A DNA stretch of 64,000 bases, taken from assembly GCA_036365515.1 (NCBI GenBank), contig CM070877.1, positions 83,674,522-83,738,521 on the forward strand, in the 5' to 3' direction. This stretch comes from Torymus aiolomorphi. Its lineage: Eukaryota; Arthropoda; Insecta; Hymenoptera; Torymidae. Each line of letters starts with the position of its first letter. Within the stretch, counting starts at the first letter, position 1. The notes beneath the pieces were generated by a model. The model had not been told where the DNA came from, ran no database searches, and saw nothing but the letters and a program-made list of their open reading frames with translations. Positions 30,681 to 42,699 of the stretch are shown here, in pieces. Made by a program: the position numbers and the translations under genes.

Positions 30681-32351
30681 CTACAAAATTAAATTTAAAG
30701 TTGGGGTCGCCCGCATGGGTACATACGTGTTCTCCTGTTCAAGAACTGTTCGCTGCTTAGCTTCAAGAAAACGAAATGCCAAATAAATAAAAGCCCCTAA
30801 GAATGCGATAATCACTAAGGTCAAGAATGAATAAAATATTATAAATAACCAATCTTTACTAGTAATTTTCCCCCTATTTTCGAAATGTAGAGTTTTATCT
30901 GGCGTTTCGCTTCTTGATTTATACGACAATTGTTTATGCAAGTTCAGCTTCATTTTGGGGACGATAATGTCACCTTCTACATAAGTGCCGTCAAAGCCGC
31001 AAACTTCTTGCTCGCCTACCCGCATTTTACAGTTTCCCGGCAGCTCGATTATTTGAGTGCCTGAGATGGGTAGCTTATAAAATTTTCCCGAACAAGAAAC
31101 TTCAAGCCTAGATTTATTTATAGTGGACGCCAACCATAATCTTTTATTTGACATTCTCTGGAAATAATACTCTTTTCCCTGCGAAAATGCAATATTGCAC
31201 AACGGTAACTCACCATAATTTGGTTTTCTTAAAAGCATTTTTGCGCATGTGATAAAGTTTTCAAAATAAAACTCATTTTCGCACTGGAAAAAGGTATTTC
31301 TTTCCTCACATTTTTGCAAATCTGATTTGTTAAGAAACAAATATCGATCCGTGCTATCACTTACAGCTATAAAATCTGCTCGTGGCTTAATAAACGCGGC
31401 TAAAGTCTTATTTTCAAAATGAGACTGGAAAGCCGGAAACGACAGCATTTCGTATAACAGTAATAGATCCGGGTCCGTGAACGGTACTACTATTTCGATA
31501 AGTAACGTCTCGCCGTCAAAAACGATATGTGCTTTAACGATTTTATCAAGTAAAATAGATCCAAAATTTGATATATAAATGGGTAGGGCCATCTTTTTCT
31601 CATCTCTAATTGAAAGCAAGTGCTTGTTTAATGCGGCGGACGTAAACAATACCTTTTGATAACTTAACAAATCGCATAAATTCAGCGCGAGCTGCTTAGC
31701 TCGAGACACGACTCTCATTAAAGCAAACTATTTATTTATAATCAATTTCAAACTAACTTCAACCTTAAATCTTCCCCCTTTTGTATCGTTAACTTCCCCA
31801 TTAATTAATCGTAATTCCCGATGAATGGCCGCGCTCTCTACCGCGTAATCATTTACGATAAGAGAAGTTCTCTCTTTTTCTCCGGGCATAATTTCAAGTT
31901 TATTCTCGCGCAACTTTTCCATTGACTCTCTAATCTCTAGATGATTTTGTAACACGTAACTAGTGAGGGGCACATGATTGTCCTCGCCTCTCAGAGTTAC
32001 TATTAAGTCGTAAAACAATTCGCTTTTTCTGAGATTTTTAGCTAATGATTCTAAACTGTCCAACTCGATTTTTAACGTACTTATGCATTGCACTACTGTG
32101 TCGTTCGGTTTGCCTATAATCGTGTAAGCGCTTTCTAATGCCTCAAGCTTGGCTCTACTCTCGTTTGCGGCGGATTTGATGAAGGCAGTATTAATAGATG
32201 TCATGACACTCCACCTTTCCTTGATGAAGACAACCTCTGTCGATTTCGCGAAAATCAACCCAGGGTTGGCCTCTATGGGGTGGTAGAAAGGCAACATGTC
32301 GAATTGAGTTGTCGCTGCTATGCACAGCTTGAGAATGACTCTGGCTAGCAT
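30681..32351 (-). pseudogene. Baculovirus-F/errantivirus-type envelope fusion protein, one in-frame stop
   Basis: An ATG at 32351 opens 207 codons ending at TAG 31728-31730; the same frame continues after it for 349 codons to 30681. Together they match an insect F-like Env in layout: hydrophobic N-terminus, an ectodomain with long amphipathic helices, then a central block with conserved Cys (residues between about 31270 and 30990) and a single membrane segment near the end (about 30860-30790, IIFYSFLTLVIIAFLGAFIY) with a ~25-residue tail. Such proteins fuse viral and cell membranes at low pH. With the stop, the membrane-anchored part is cut off. No furin-type site was identified. Family call rests on pattern recognition. 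Confidence 0.6.
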
Positions 32352-32400
32352 TGCTACAGATTTCGATTAGCCGCTCTAGATTCCCAGGTCCCCGCAGTAC
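32352..32400. other. Upstream sequence of the env relic
   Basis: Short segment between the env ATG and the TA tract; no promoter element recognised. Confidence 0.3.
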
Positions 32401-32536
<136 letters not shown>

Positions 32537-32735
32537 GCTGCAAACAAAGGTTAAACATTGTTTTTTTTGCTACGTGTAAAATAAAACAATCATGTTGCAC
32601 AGAAGATATTTATTATTGCTAAATATAGCCATAATTATTTTGATTGTTAATACAATTTTGATCAGTTGCTGCAGCTTAAACACGCTTAATAATCGGATTG
32701 CCCAATATTTCCTATTCGCCGTAATCTTTGCGTTT

Positions 32736-33895
32736 TCATGCCAAAATACTTTCTAAACGGCTTCGCACCGGCACCCCACCCCTCTGAAAGCTATTACTCC
32801 CCCCCTCTGACCTACTCGGCCGCGGAGGTGCTTCGGTCTGGCTAACTTCCCCCTTTTCGGCTGAATTCGAAACTCTACTCGGCCCTGGGTCCGGCCAGGC
32901 CAGATCTCCTACCTGCTCGCACGCATTGTCAATTACACTATTAAGTTCCGCATTCACGATTTCGTAAATTGCTTCTAAATTATTAGTGCTCTGCGTATTT
33001 CTGCCTATAGTGCTTTCTATTCCTTCCGGGGCTGAGCTTATTGTACTACTATTACTGGTCCCAGAGACCGGTGCGCCGCTATTACTTCTGGAAAGGTCAG
33101 TGGCCTGATCCTCCTACAGCCGCCGGCCACCGTGACCTGGTGGGTCAATGCCCCACATTGTCAACACATTGCTCGTTGTCTCTAAGAGGCAATCGTTATA
33201 CCAATTTATTGATTTTTCGCTCATATGAACTCTCGCGTTAATCTCCTCTATGTGTGAAAAGGTGGGTGCGTTTTCTAAATGTATCTCAACTAGAGGGCAT
33301 CGTATCGTAACTTGCCTTACCTCCCGGCGAACATAGATTATCGGAAATTTACATAACGTGCAGTAAATAATCGGGGCTACCATAAAGTTCTGTCTACACG
33401 TGCGAGATAATTCTAACGCGTACAAATTCTGCATGGTCGGATGTACCTTACTGACAAAACACTCCGCGCATACATGCTCTGTGCGAAACGCATAAGCTAC
33501 TCTCTCAAAATTGCGAATGATAGATATGCTGTTTGTATTTAATAAAGAATTTCAGCTATAGGGTATCTTAACAATTCTTCGCCTGCGTACAAGTAAACCG
33601 CGATACACCTTTCGCAAACTTGTCCCGTGCGCAAAAACAGTAATTGTCGACGACAGATTTTACAACAGGTTGGTACCTGAATATTCGGTTGTAACAAAAT
33701 ATGATAATTGATGCACGGCGTAAGCAACCGGAAAGGGTCCTTAACGTGAGTAATGTAACAGCGTTTACAGAAAAAGTTAAGTGATTCCTCGTCGACGTAC
33801 ACTGCTTGTTCCCCTTCTCGCATGCTCCAGCAGGGGTGGTTGGGTAGGCGCTCTAACGCTCGCGCGATGTCAGGCCTTTCGCCCTGGTTTATTGG
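32736..33895 (-). pseudogene. Cys-rich gene relic of unknown function
   Basis: Reading on the minus strand, a pyrimidine tract ending TTTTTTAG (about 33897) looks like a splice acceptor, and the frame is open from 33895. It carries FFCKRCYITH, CCKICRRQL and VCERCIA, shifts by one base near 33540, then HVCAECF and IYCTLCKFPI, meets an in-frame TAG at 33114-33116, and continues with a Ser/Pro/Gly-rich tail to 32736. The regularly spaced CxxC pairs suggest several small zinc sites. I do not recognise the family; one shift and one stop make it non-functional as it stands. It sits between a gag-like ORF and the F-like env on the same strand, so a structural or nucleic-acid-binding retroelement protein is possible (inference). 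Confidence 0.45.
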
Positions 33896-33970
33896 CTAAA
33901 AAAGAAAGGTAAATGAGTTAAAAAAGGTGGTATCTTACACGTTAAAAAGACTACTTATTACGTTTGATGA

Positions 33971-34345
33971 CTAATTGTTGTGATTAAAAACTACCAAAGT
34001 ACGCATGTTTGCCAAATCATCCAGGTGATACGCGATTTGTTCGACGTGACGTCGCGCTCGCGTAAATGGTTCGTAAAATTCCGGTTTACCCATGTATCTT
34101 TTTACCTCAAGACGCAGGCCCTGCACATAACAAAAAATAGCTAATTTCAATCTTTCGTCATCCGTTTCGGTTACTTCAATTAACTGTGCTCTAGCTAATT
34201 TCCCACCTCTGTCATACAATTCGAAAGTTCTCTGCATTCTATTGTTATAAGACTCCAAGCTCTGATTTCGAGCTTGCGCTCCCCATATAATACGACGTCT
34301 CAAACCTATCAAATCTAGTAGCGATTTTTTTTGTTGCGGCCTCAT
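33971..34345 (-). CDS. Gag-like (Retrotrans_gag-type) ORF, 124 codons
   Basis: True ATG at 34345. The residues SLESYNNRMQRTFELYD, then LKLAIFCYVQGL with a charged run after it, follow the pattern of the capsid C-terminal region of Ty3/gypsy and errantiviral Gag proteins. It is much shorter than a whole Gag and has no zinc knuckle, so it is a fragment or a capsid-only piece. It follows the glycoprotein relic by about 60 bp and precedes the Cys-rich relic. Confidence 0.45.
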   Translation of the reverse strand: MRPQQKKSLLDLIGLRRRIIWGAQARNQSLESYNNRMQRTFELYDRGGKLARAQLIEVTETDDERLKLAIFCYVQGLRLEVKRYMGKPEFYEPFTRARRHVEQIAYHLDDLANMRTLVVFNHNN

Positions 34346-34407
34346 TCTTTATCACCCTTTTATGCCCTTTAAATCAAAAATATGTTTCAGACAACTATAA
34401 TTAATTG

Positions 34408-35283
34408 TTAGAGGTTACGGGGTGCTAAAGAAGGTGCGTTTTCGTCGATTAGCACAGGGTACAGTTTATTTGTTACGATGTTCGTATTGTTAACACTATT
34501 GTTTTCTGACCATTGACATTCCAATTGGTATTTCTGAGTAGTGCAGGTGAAAGGAGCTTCGACCGCAGACGGAGCGGATGGTCCCGATAACAGCGAAACC
34601 TCCATGAGTTTTTCTTCGTCGCACTCTTTTCCCAAGTGTAATAAAAGTTGCGTTAACGAATTCCAGATGGCTCCTAAAATGTGCACAGACCAACCATAAA
34701 GACTATGCAACGCATAACCGTGTATAATCGTATCAAGTATGAATTTAATTAATCTAAAAATCATTAAAATTGTAATAAAGGCTGCGCTTGCCGACCCGAA
34801 AGTAATAAACCAAGCCCAAATATTATCCCAGGCGGAGTCTGCTATGCGAGAGAGCGCCTCCTCGTCGAGTAAACCCGCTATAGACACGCTCCCGGCATTT
34901 TGCCCTTACCTGACGCGCCGTAAGCTAATGCGTTAAGGATCGACCCCCGTTCACTCGGAAACATAATGTAGCATTTCAATTTTTCTATATCACCGTAGGA
35001 ATAAATTCCGCTATTTGCTAAATCGGCACTACACGTTTGCTGCACTTGCGGTTTGAGTACCGAAGGCGCGTCTTGTATGGTTATCTGTGGCAACATTTTA
35101 AACCATCGCTCCCCCAATAAAAAAATAACCGGAATCATAACCGGAAGATTAACCGCGTTCTAGCGCTCTTCCAGACGGATTGCTACGTAACCGTGTACTA
35201 CTACATCAGAGAATTCACCGTAGGGATCCGCATAATGAGCAGAATTGGCGCACGAACCGTCCGCTTTCAATGGGCCGGCGAAA
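34408..35283 (-). pseudogene. Chuvirus-type (BEL/Pao env) glycoprotein, C-terminal part
   Basis: Frames in this span match the C-terminal third of the glycoprotein that chuviruses share with some BEL/Pao elements: an ADPYG motif near 35235, SGIYS with a following HIMFP-like stretch (about 35010-34960), a long membrane segment (about 34820-34740) and the amphipathic HGYALHSLYG region after it. Breaks: TAG at 35160-35162 and a one-base shift near 34890-34905. The match ends abruptly near 35285, so the ectodomain is missing. In the living virus or element it would be the entry glycoprotein. Recognition is from memory of the family pattern. Confidence 0.6.
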
Positions 35284-35289
35284 GTGAGA

Positions 35290-36216
35290 GGATGCGTTGT
35301 AGTGTCATTGATTCTCAAATTTTGAGTTGTTTTTTGCAAAAGTTATTGAATAATGAAAAAAATGGCATTTTTCAACTTTGACGGCGATTTGTGAATAAAC
35401 TATTGAAGTTAGAGACTTCGCTAAAGCCGACTTTTGTAGAAAATTTAATAATAAACAATTTTCATAATAAGTATTTTTTCTCTAAAACTCACCATAACCG
35501 AGCTAGAATGAAAAAAGCAAAGAAAGTGCCAACATCGCTCCTATTTTGTTAAATAACAAAAATTGCACACGGTTTTGACGCTGCGGATAACAAGGATCTT
35601 ATTCGGGAGGTCGAAACGAACCAAAATCAAAAATAAAAATGCTTATATGTCGAAATGGCCAGTCCAAAGTGTCCACCGCCTGGACTAAAATGTGCGAAGC
35701 GCGCCGGAGCTGTCGTTTGCAAGGCTATTCACGGCGCAAATGTGTCTCGCGAATCCACGCGCATAGATGCATCTTGTTTTGACACGCGCGTACAGTCCGA
35801 CAAAGGGCGCGCACGCTGTCTGGCGGGGCAGGACAGCACAAGTCACGGCCCGCACGTTTGCACCGCTCTCGACCGTGCCTACTATTTTTCGTGCGGACAC
35901 GGGGGGAATGGCCACGAGAGCACACACTATGGAGAGAGGGAGGCGGCGGGACGAGTGAGGCGAGAGCGGGAGGCGAGTGACAGCGCGGCCGACGAGAAAT
36001 GATGCCGCGCATCGGTGCGCGCGCAAACGTAAGAGTGGGAGTGCGAGACGGTGAGAGTAGGGGAGCGCAGCTATTGCTGCAAGCGCGCAACTTACCGAGG
36101 CAAGCGGGAGAGAGTCTGGAGAAGAGGGAGACTGAGCAAGCGGGCGCATTCGTATAGCACGCGTACTAGATAGAGTCTATGCGTACTGCCGCGCGCTAGT
36201 GACCACGTTAGGGACT
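35290..36216. other. Junction region with a GC-rich patch, no gene supported
   Basis: 35290-35640 is AT-rich. 35655-36170 is GC- and CpG-rich with overlapping open frames on both strands, which are open because TA-rich stop codons are rare there. I see no domain in any of them. Confidence 0.4.
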
Positions 36217-37078
36217 GTCAGGGGCGGAATAGAGAGAAATCCCAGCGAAATTCGAGTTATACGCATTCGGTAGGGTCGAGGATCGGGGTTTCGAGGTGCG
36301 CGACATGGGGCAAGGCACGCATGCTCCCATTGAGGCCTATCACGGTTCTAGTGACATGCAAGTCATGGAAAAAGACTGACGATAAGTGATAAGGAGGGAA
36401 AGGCCCAATAAAAGACGAACACGAGTCATAAAAGGGACACGACCGAGGTAATGAGCTAGATCGGATCAGAGCGGTCGCTCTCTCTCTGATTCTGGCTCGC
36501 TAACTGTTAGCACACTGAGCAAATCAATCCACCGCAGTAATAGGAGTATACGTAAGTTAAAGAAGTATGGTGTGGCAACAGGGGGTTGAGGATGTAGGTG
36601 GAGATTGCGCGGGTTGTGGTCACTCCTCTTTCTGGTATTGCTAGCAGTGATTTTCATCAGCGAACTTCCGAGCCAGGGTTTATTCGTGGTTATTGGTTCT
36701 CGTGTGTTTACTGTGTTACTAGTACCAATTTAGAACCACCGGAGAGGGTGGAACGGCCTCCGCCGTCAACGGACTTTCATAATAAATCAAACTAGTGATT
36801 ACTTATTCTGTTGTTATTGGCGAGTGGTAAATCTTGGTGTGTGCGTGTCTATTCTACCTTCTCCTTACACGTTTTCAGGGCGATAATATAGCGGTTGCAA
36901 GTCGTCGTGGGTTGTCGTGTCGGAGTTCAGCTGTGTCGTGCAGTTTGTTCGAACCACACGAGAGAATTGAGACTCAGCGGTCGGCGAAGAGTAAGTGACA
37001 GTGGCGTAAGTAATTGGTAATGGGAGGTTAGAACAAATTCCAACCCTTGGAAGTAGAGTAACAAAACACTATGTCACA
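36217..37078 (+). repeat. Putative 5' LTR of the gypsy element
   Basis: Starts TGTCAGGGGCGG and ends a few bases before a primer-binding site. It contains TATA-like words (CAATAAAAG, CATAAAAGG at about 36400-36440) and a polyadenylation signal (AATAAA at about 36781) in the expected order. No matching 3' copy was found, so the left border is a guess. Confidence 0.35.
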
Positions 37079-37081
37079 AAA

Positions 37082-37092
37082 TGGCGCCCAAC
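37082..37092 (+). promoter_or_regulatory. Primer-binding site of the gypsy element (tRNA-Lys type)
   Basis: TGGCGCCCAAC equals the first 11 bases of the classical tRNA-Lys primer site; the bases after it differ. Confidence 0.6.
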
Positions 37093-37376
37093 TAAACACT
37101 AAACGCACTGCAAACCATAGCCGTGTATCTGTGGGGAGGTGGTGGTGGTATATATGTGTAAACCCATAATTACCCTTGGTGAAAAAGTAACGAGAATCGA
37201 GGAAATTAGGCACATAGAATTAGAGACGGAAGCGTGGGTCGAGGCTAAATTTCTATTTTCAGATTAACCGCTATTGCCAAATTGCAGAGGGGGAATATTG
37301 GATAAAAGGAAATATTATTCCGTCGGATTTATTAGCACTCTACAATACGTAGGCACTACGTTAAATACAAGGCTAC

Positions 37377-37667
37377 GAAAGTGTGGGTCGAGGTTTTCTT
37401 TCCAGGTTGACCTTTAGAGTGCAAATTGATTACGAAAGTGTGGTTTGAGGTTATCTTTGCAGGTTGACCTTCAGAGTGCAAATTGATTACGAAAGTGTGG
37501 GTCGAGGTTTTCTTTTCCAGGTTGACCTTCAGAGTGCAAATCGATTACGAAAGAGTGGGTCGAGGTTTTCTTTTCCAGGTTGATCTGCAGACCGCAAATT
37601 GGGTCACAAGATTGTGGGTCGAGGTTTTTCTGTTCAGGTGGACCTCCAGAGCGCGAAGTGCGTTACA
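37377..37667 (+). repeat. Five 57-59-bp tandem repeats in the gypsy leader
   Basis: Units start at about 37377, 37434, 37491, 37549 and 37608, each with GTGTGGGTCGAGGTTTTCTT (or a variant), CAGGTTGACC and GTGCAAATTGATTAC. A weaker sixth relative lies near 37226. Confidence 0.85.
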
Positions 37668-37817
37668 AGATCGTAAACTGAATTATCGCTTGAATTTACA
37701 CGTTCGAGGAATTTTTGTTTTCCTTTTGGAGGTCGCGAGATCAGGACCTGACGCCAGACATCTACGATCGAGGGTCGAGTATCCGACCGTTATACATTTT
37801 CCTTCCTGCTTTTCTGA

Positions 37818-40095
37818 TTGAGCACAAATACAATAGCAAGCAAAGCAAAGAAGACGACGGATGAATACCGAACCAGGATGAGGGATTTGAGCAATAATAG
37901 AGAATATCGAGTCAGATTGCATGATATAATGAAGCAAACTGGGGAAGAGGTCGAGAAGAATTTACAGAAGTTAAACTTCAACGTCCAAGGGAGTCACCGT
38001 GTGAAAGCTGAAAGATTGTTTCAAGCCTGTCTAAGGATGGTCGGGGTAACAGAGGTGCCATGGTTTCCTGATACGGACGAGGCCACCGGAAAGTAGGTAC
38101 CACTGGAGGAAGAAATAGTGATGGTCTTCAGCGAACTCGAGACAGCATACTATACGGAGGAGGAAAACATCGGCTCAGCGGCGAGATGATGAACCAGCCG
38201 AAAACGTTCTCCACGTTATTCCAGAGGCCAATACCGAGGAAACCGCAAACCAACGCACGTCCAATAGATGAGACGTACAAATCCCAATGGCAACGAACGA
38301 TGCACAGGGTCTTCCTGGTTCAAGCAACACGGGAGCTGTCCCAAGAATCACTATCAGCAAGGACCATGGCAAAATTTCTAGCCGAAGGGAGATGACGGAG
38401 TCGAGGAACTTAGCGGACTACCGATATCTATTGCCACCGTAACTACATCCACTTGGGCCAGTGGCCAGAGCAGAGTAGCAAACGGACCTACCCAGGGTAC
38501 GTTAGCCACCCACAAACTTCGCCGATATTCAAAATCTAATAAGAGAGAACACATCGTACCACAATTTGAGGATTCAAGAAACGAGGGAAGGGTCAAGGCA
38601 GACACAAAATCTCGAACGCTACACGGAAAGGACGGACTTGGATGGGGAGTATGAGTCGAGAGGGGGACAATTCATAAAGGTGAATAAACAACCCTTACCT
38701 AAATCCACCCCCCGTCATCGGCGAAGAATCTCGCTACCAGACGACTCAAGTTCTAGCTCTGATGAAGAGATCCCCCTGCTTTCATCGAGCAGATTAAGAG
38801 CAGACTTCCGCGACTTAAGCCCACAGAGTGACGATTCAAGAAGCAGGCACAGATTCTCCCATGCCCGACGAAGCCAAGCTGACGACTTATATGAACGACA
38901 GCAAAGGTCGCACAGACGGAATCGTTACGAAAGCCCGTCCATACTACGAGACAACAGCCTTCACATAATTAAAACGTTAAAAAGCTGGGGCTTGCGATAT
39001 TCAGGGCAGGACAAGGACTCGCCGGAGCAGTTTCTGTCATGCCTAAAGACATGCAGGCGTGCAACCGAAATTTGTGACGAACAGCTATTACCATGTCTCG
39101 CAAGTGTGTTATCAAAAGAGGCGGGCGATTGGTATGACGTAAATCAGTATGACATGGAACTATGGGACTTGGCTACCTTCGAGAAGGCATTCAAACGCCA
39201 ATTCATCGGAGAACTGCACGAGGATGATGTCAAGGAGAAACTCAGGGCACGCTACTAAGGGAGAAAAGAAAAGGTGTCTCCATTCTTGACTAAATTCCGA
39301 AGAATCTTAGCTCACCTTAAAAGACCATCATCAGGGAGAGAACAAATAAACTTAGCATTCTCCCATTTATGGTCTGAATATCAAGATCACTTGTGGGGCA
39401 AGAAGTTGGATAGTTTCGAGGCAATCGAGAAATTCGGGAGAGCGTTCGAGAGGCGTGAAGCGATTAGGGAAAGGTATTGTTCTCCGCCCCGTCGAGAAAA
39501 GTCAAGGATTTCAGGTACGAATTATACAGGTCCACACCGCAGTATCCACAAAACAGCTGCCATGAGAGAATCATCGAACGAGGAGAGTAGCTAATCCGAG
39601 AGAGAGAAGAGTAAGAAGAAAAATAAAAAAGATCGAGATAAACGAAGCGGGAAAGAAGTGACAGCAGTAAACAGCCCCACTCCACAAAGGCCGTATACGG
39701 GGAAGACAGCTAGAAACACTCCATCCCAAACACCTCGTTATCAAACTAATCCTCAGGGGGGCACGAAGCCTACTGCAGGAGAAACACCAAAGCAGGACAC
39801 TCTCACCAGTCAGCCCGCCCCATACTCGGCGCCAACGAACAGCACGCCGATTGCAACGGGAGAATCGCAGTTCGTAGGCCCATGCTTCGTCTGCCAACTG
39901 GTGGGTCATCGAGCAGCAAACTGCCCAAAAAGAGCATGTTACTCATGGGGACAACGGGATCACTTTGCTCGCATTTATCCGGGGCGCCCAACAAAACAAT
40001 GTCTAGGCTGCGGAAAGGGAGGAATACTGATAGTTAAATGTACCAAATACAGTCAGATGCTCGCGGCCTTGGGAAACGGACCCGCCAGGACGTAG
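37818..40095 (+). pseudogene. Gypsy gag, broken
   Basis: Frame 37818-38096 (codon at 37818 is TTG; the frame is open upstream) looks like the Gag N-terminus and ends at TAG. 38186-38395 and 38566-39258 continue it in other frames; the latter has a Ser/Arg-rich linker and the capsid region (SPEQFLSCLKTC, KEAGDWYDV, FEKAFKRQFIG) typical of Retrotrans_gag. TAA at 39256-39258 and TAA at 39592-39594 interrupt the same frame. 39658-40095 carries two or three knuckles (CFVCQLVGHRAANCP, then CYSWGQRDHFARIYP with lost Cys, then CLGCGKGG). The frame shifts between 40038 and 40095. Confidence 0.8.
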
Positions 40096-41381
40096 TAGGC
40101 CCCCCCGCGTCCTGCGCAAGAGTATCTGGAGCCCAAAGCGCGGAAAAAGAACAGAAATTAAAAATCGCCAACGTCAGTACGGTTTCGAGTGGAAACGAGC
40201 TTTGTGTTACGGCTCGTGGTGAAAAGGATCGAAAACTCTGCAGTACAGGTTTAACCACTGAACAACCTAGTGAGTCAGATGTTAATGATCAGAAACCTTG
40301 TGTTACGGTTTCAAGTGGGAACGAGCCTTGTGTTACGGCTCGTGGTGAAAAAGGTCAAAAACTCTGCAGTACAGGTTTAACCACTAAACAATCTAATGAG
40401 CCAGATTTGAATGATCAGAAACCTTGTGTTACGGTTTCGAGGGGGAACGAGCATTGTGTTACGGCTCGTAGCGAAGACGATCAGAGAGTCGGTACGACAG
40501 GCTCAACCAATGAACGATCTTGCTCGACAGAAGTCGAAGATCAGAAAAATGGCGTGATAATTTCAGGCGAGGAGAAGTCGAATATTACAGCTCGAGTGGA
40601 CACGGACGGAGACAGTGCGCCACAGTCGCAGAAGAAGCTACGCATCAGCTCGCAACCCTCCCGTAGCGAGGATAGCAGTGCATCCGAAAGCGACAATGCA
40701 GAAGAGCAGACAACAAGGAATGAGACAGCGTTGCAAATGTCGCTAGAGGACAGGAATATGCCCGACCTGGAAGAAGGTGAAGATACTCTGCTGCCGAAAA
40801 TCGAACAAGCAGTCAACATTATGCTGGGAGAAGTCGAATCAGAAGCAACGATAGCGGAGACGTCACAACCGAATACTTCAGCACCTACGTCACCTGATGT
40901 AGAAATTTCGGGGTCGAGTGGGAAGGTTCGAGGGCTAAGTGTGGGGGGAGACGCTATTGCGGAGAATAGCGTGAAACTCAAAGAATTGGTAGGGGGCTAG
41001 GATATCGTGGAGGCAGCAGCGCTGGACAACAGAAATGTCATTCGAGTCATGTTCGGGGGGGAACCGTACCTCGCTCTACTAGACCTCGGTGCAACCATAT
41101 CCTTAGTGGGTCCACGACTGCTAAATAAATATCGAGATCGCCTAAGAGAGTCGAGCGGCCAGGTGAAAGGAGTGTCAGGGGTGCCAATGAAGGTTCAGGG
41201 TAATCTTCGCATCTCGATCGACGTTGATGGCCAGTTAGGAATGATAGAATTTCAAGCAGTCGAGGAGATTAACCACGATATTATCCTAGGTATGGACTTC
41301 GGGGTCGTGGGATCTATCGCTGCATCTTCGAACGAAACAATGGCAGTGCGGAGAACGAGGGGAGTGGCACCCCTTTGCTGA
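40038..41381 (+). pseudogene. Gypsy gag-pol linker with 42-residue repeats, and protease
   Basis: One frame with a single TAG at 40998-41000. The first part contains a 126-bp (42-residue) unit from 40179, repeated at 40305 and partly at 40431 (CVTVSSGNE, CVTARGEK, LCSTGLTT), followed by an acidic Ser/Glu-rich stretch. After the TAG comes a retroviral-type aspartic protease: LLDLGATISLVG where D-T/S-GA is usual (Leu replaces the Thr/Ser), and DIILGMDF as the second conserved motif. The active-site change suggests loss of function. The frame shifts near 41370 into RT. Confidence 0.75.
40179..40475 (+). repeat. 126-bp coding tandem repeat
   Basis: Starts at 40179, 40305 and 40431 (last copy incomplete). 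The period is a multiple of three and stays in frame. Confidence 0.85.
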
Positions 41382-42699
41382 GAATATCGAGGATTCCAGC
41401 CCAGCAATCATAGGCGAGTGCGCTAGTCTAACGGAGACGATACCGACCGAAGCAGAGCGAATCAAAGAAATCGTCGACCGTCTAGTCCATAAATCAGCCA
41501 CGGATTATTTGCCAATGACGCACCTCACTGAGCACCACATCGAGCTGACAAATTATACACCCATTCGTCACGCTCCCAAGCGACGATTACCCGCAATGTG
41601 GGTAGTAGCACAGGAGGCTGTTCGAGAGATGCACCGAGCAGGGATCATCGAGAGATCGGCCAGCGCCAGGTGCCAAGCGCCAGTAATCCAGAAAAAGTCC
41701 GATGTGAAATTTCGGTTTTGTATCGACTTTCGTGACCTCAACGCCCGAAGCAAGAGGGATGCCTACCAAATACCTAACATGGACGGCATTTTGGATAAGC
41801 TACGAAGGGTCAAATATATTTCAAAAGTGAATCTGAAGAACGCATACTTTCAAGTGGCGCTGGATGAAGAAAGTAGAGAATACACTGCCTTCACAGTACC
41901 AGGATCAGGACTGTAGCAATTTAAAAGGATGCCCTTCGGACTGACTAACGCACCTGCGACGTTCCAGCGACTCATCGACACCTCATTCGAACTGGAAATG
42001 GAACCTAACGTATTTGGGTACCTGGACGATATCATTATCGCAACGGATACATTCGAGGAATGGCTCGAGATTTTTCTGACCAAAATCAGAGATGCGCGAT
42101 TGACGGTAAACTGGAAGAAGTGTGAGTTTGGGTGCTCAAGAGTTAGGTATTTGGAGCACTTATTAGGCCGAGAGGGCTTGAGGCCGGATGCCGAGAGGGT
42201 CGAGCCAATCTTACAGTATCCAGTCCCTAAACCGGAGAGATAACTAAGACGTTTTCTAGGGATGGTGGGGTGGTACTCGCGATTCATTGAGAAGGAGAGC
42301 GAAATTAAGTTACCACTCCTAAAGCTCCTTAAAAAGATCCAAGCTTGGCAATGGAGCGCTGAACAGCAGAAAGCCTTCGAGCAACTAAAACTTGCCCTTA
42401 CTCGAGCCCCAGTCCTAGTGAGCCCAGACTTTACTCGAGAATTCACAGTAAAATACGACGCCAGTAACGAGGCGATCGGAGACGTGCTCTCTCAGGAATT
42501 CAAGGATGGGGAACACCCGATCGTGTATATTCATCGAGTATTGTCGAGCGCGGAGAAAAACTATTCAACCACTGAAAAGGAATGCCTCACACTTGTATGG
42601 GCTATTAAGAAACTCCGCCCCTACCTCGAGGGGTACAAATTCAAAGCCATTACCGACTACAGCGCTCTAAGATGGTTGCAGAACCCACAGGACGCCTAG
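41380..42699 (+). pseudogene. Gypsy reverse transcriptase and RNase H, broken by stops
   Basis: A single frame runs from about 41380. The RT shows RFCIDFRDLN, then FGLTNAPATFQRLID (41935) and the catalytic YLDD (about 42018). Stops: TAG 41914-41916, just before QFKRMPFGL, and TAA 42241-42243, just before the RNase H connection. RNase H of the gypsy type follows: KYDASNEAIGDVLSQ, YSTTEKECLTLVWAI and YSALRWL, ending at a TAG where the frame shifts near 42690. Confidence 0.85.

Noticed and set aside
35655..36149. Overlapping 115-154-codon frames on both strands
   Set aside because: GC-rich sequence with few stop codons; no domain, no consistent start and frames on both strands equally open.
40541..40981. 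146-codon minus-strand frame
   Set aside because: Shadow of the acidic gypsy linker on the plus strand.
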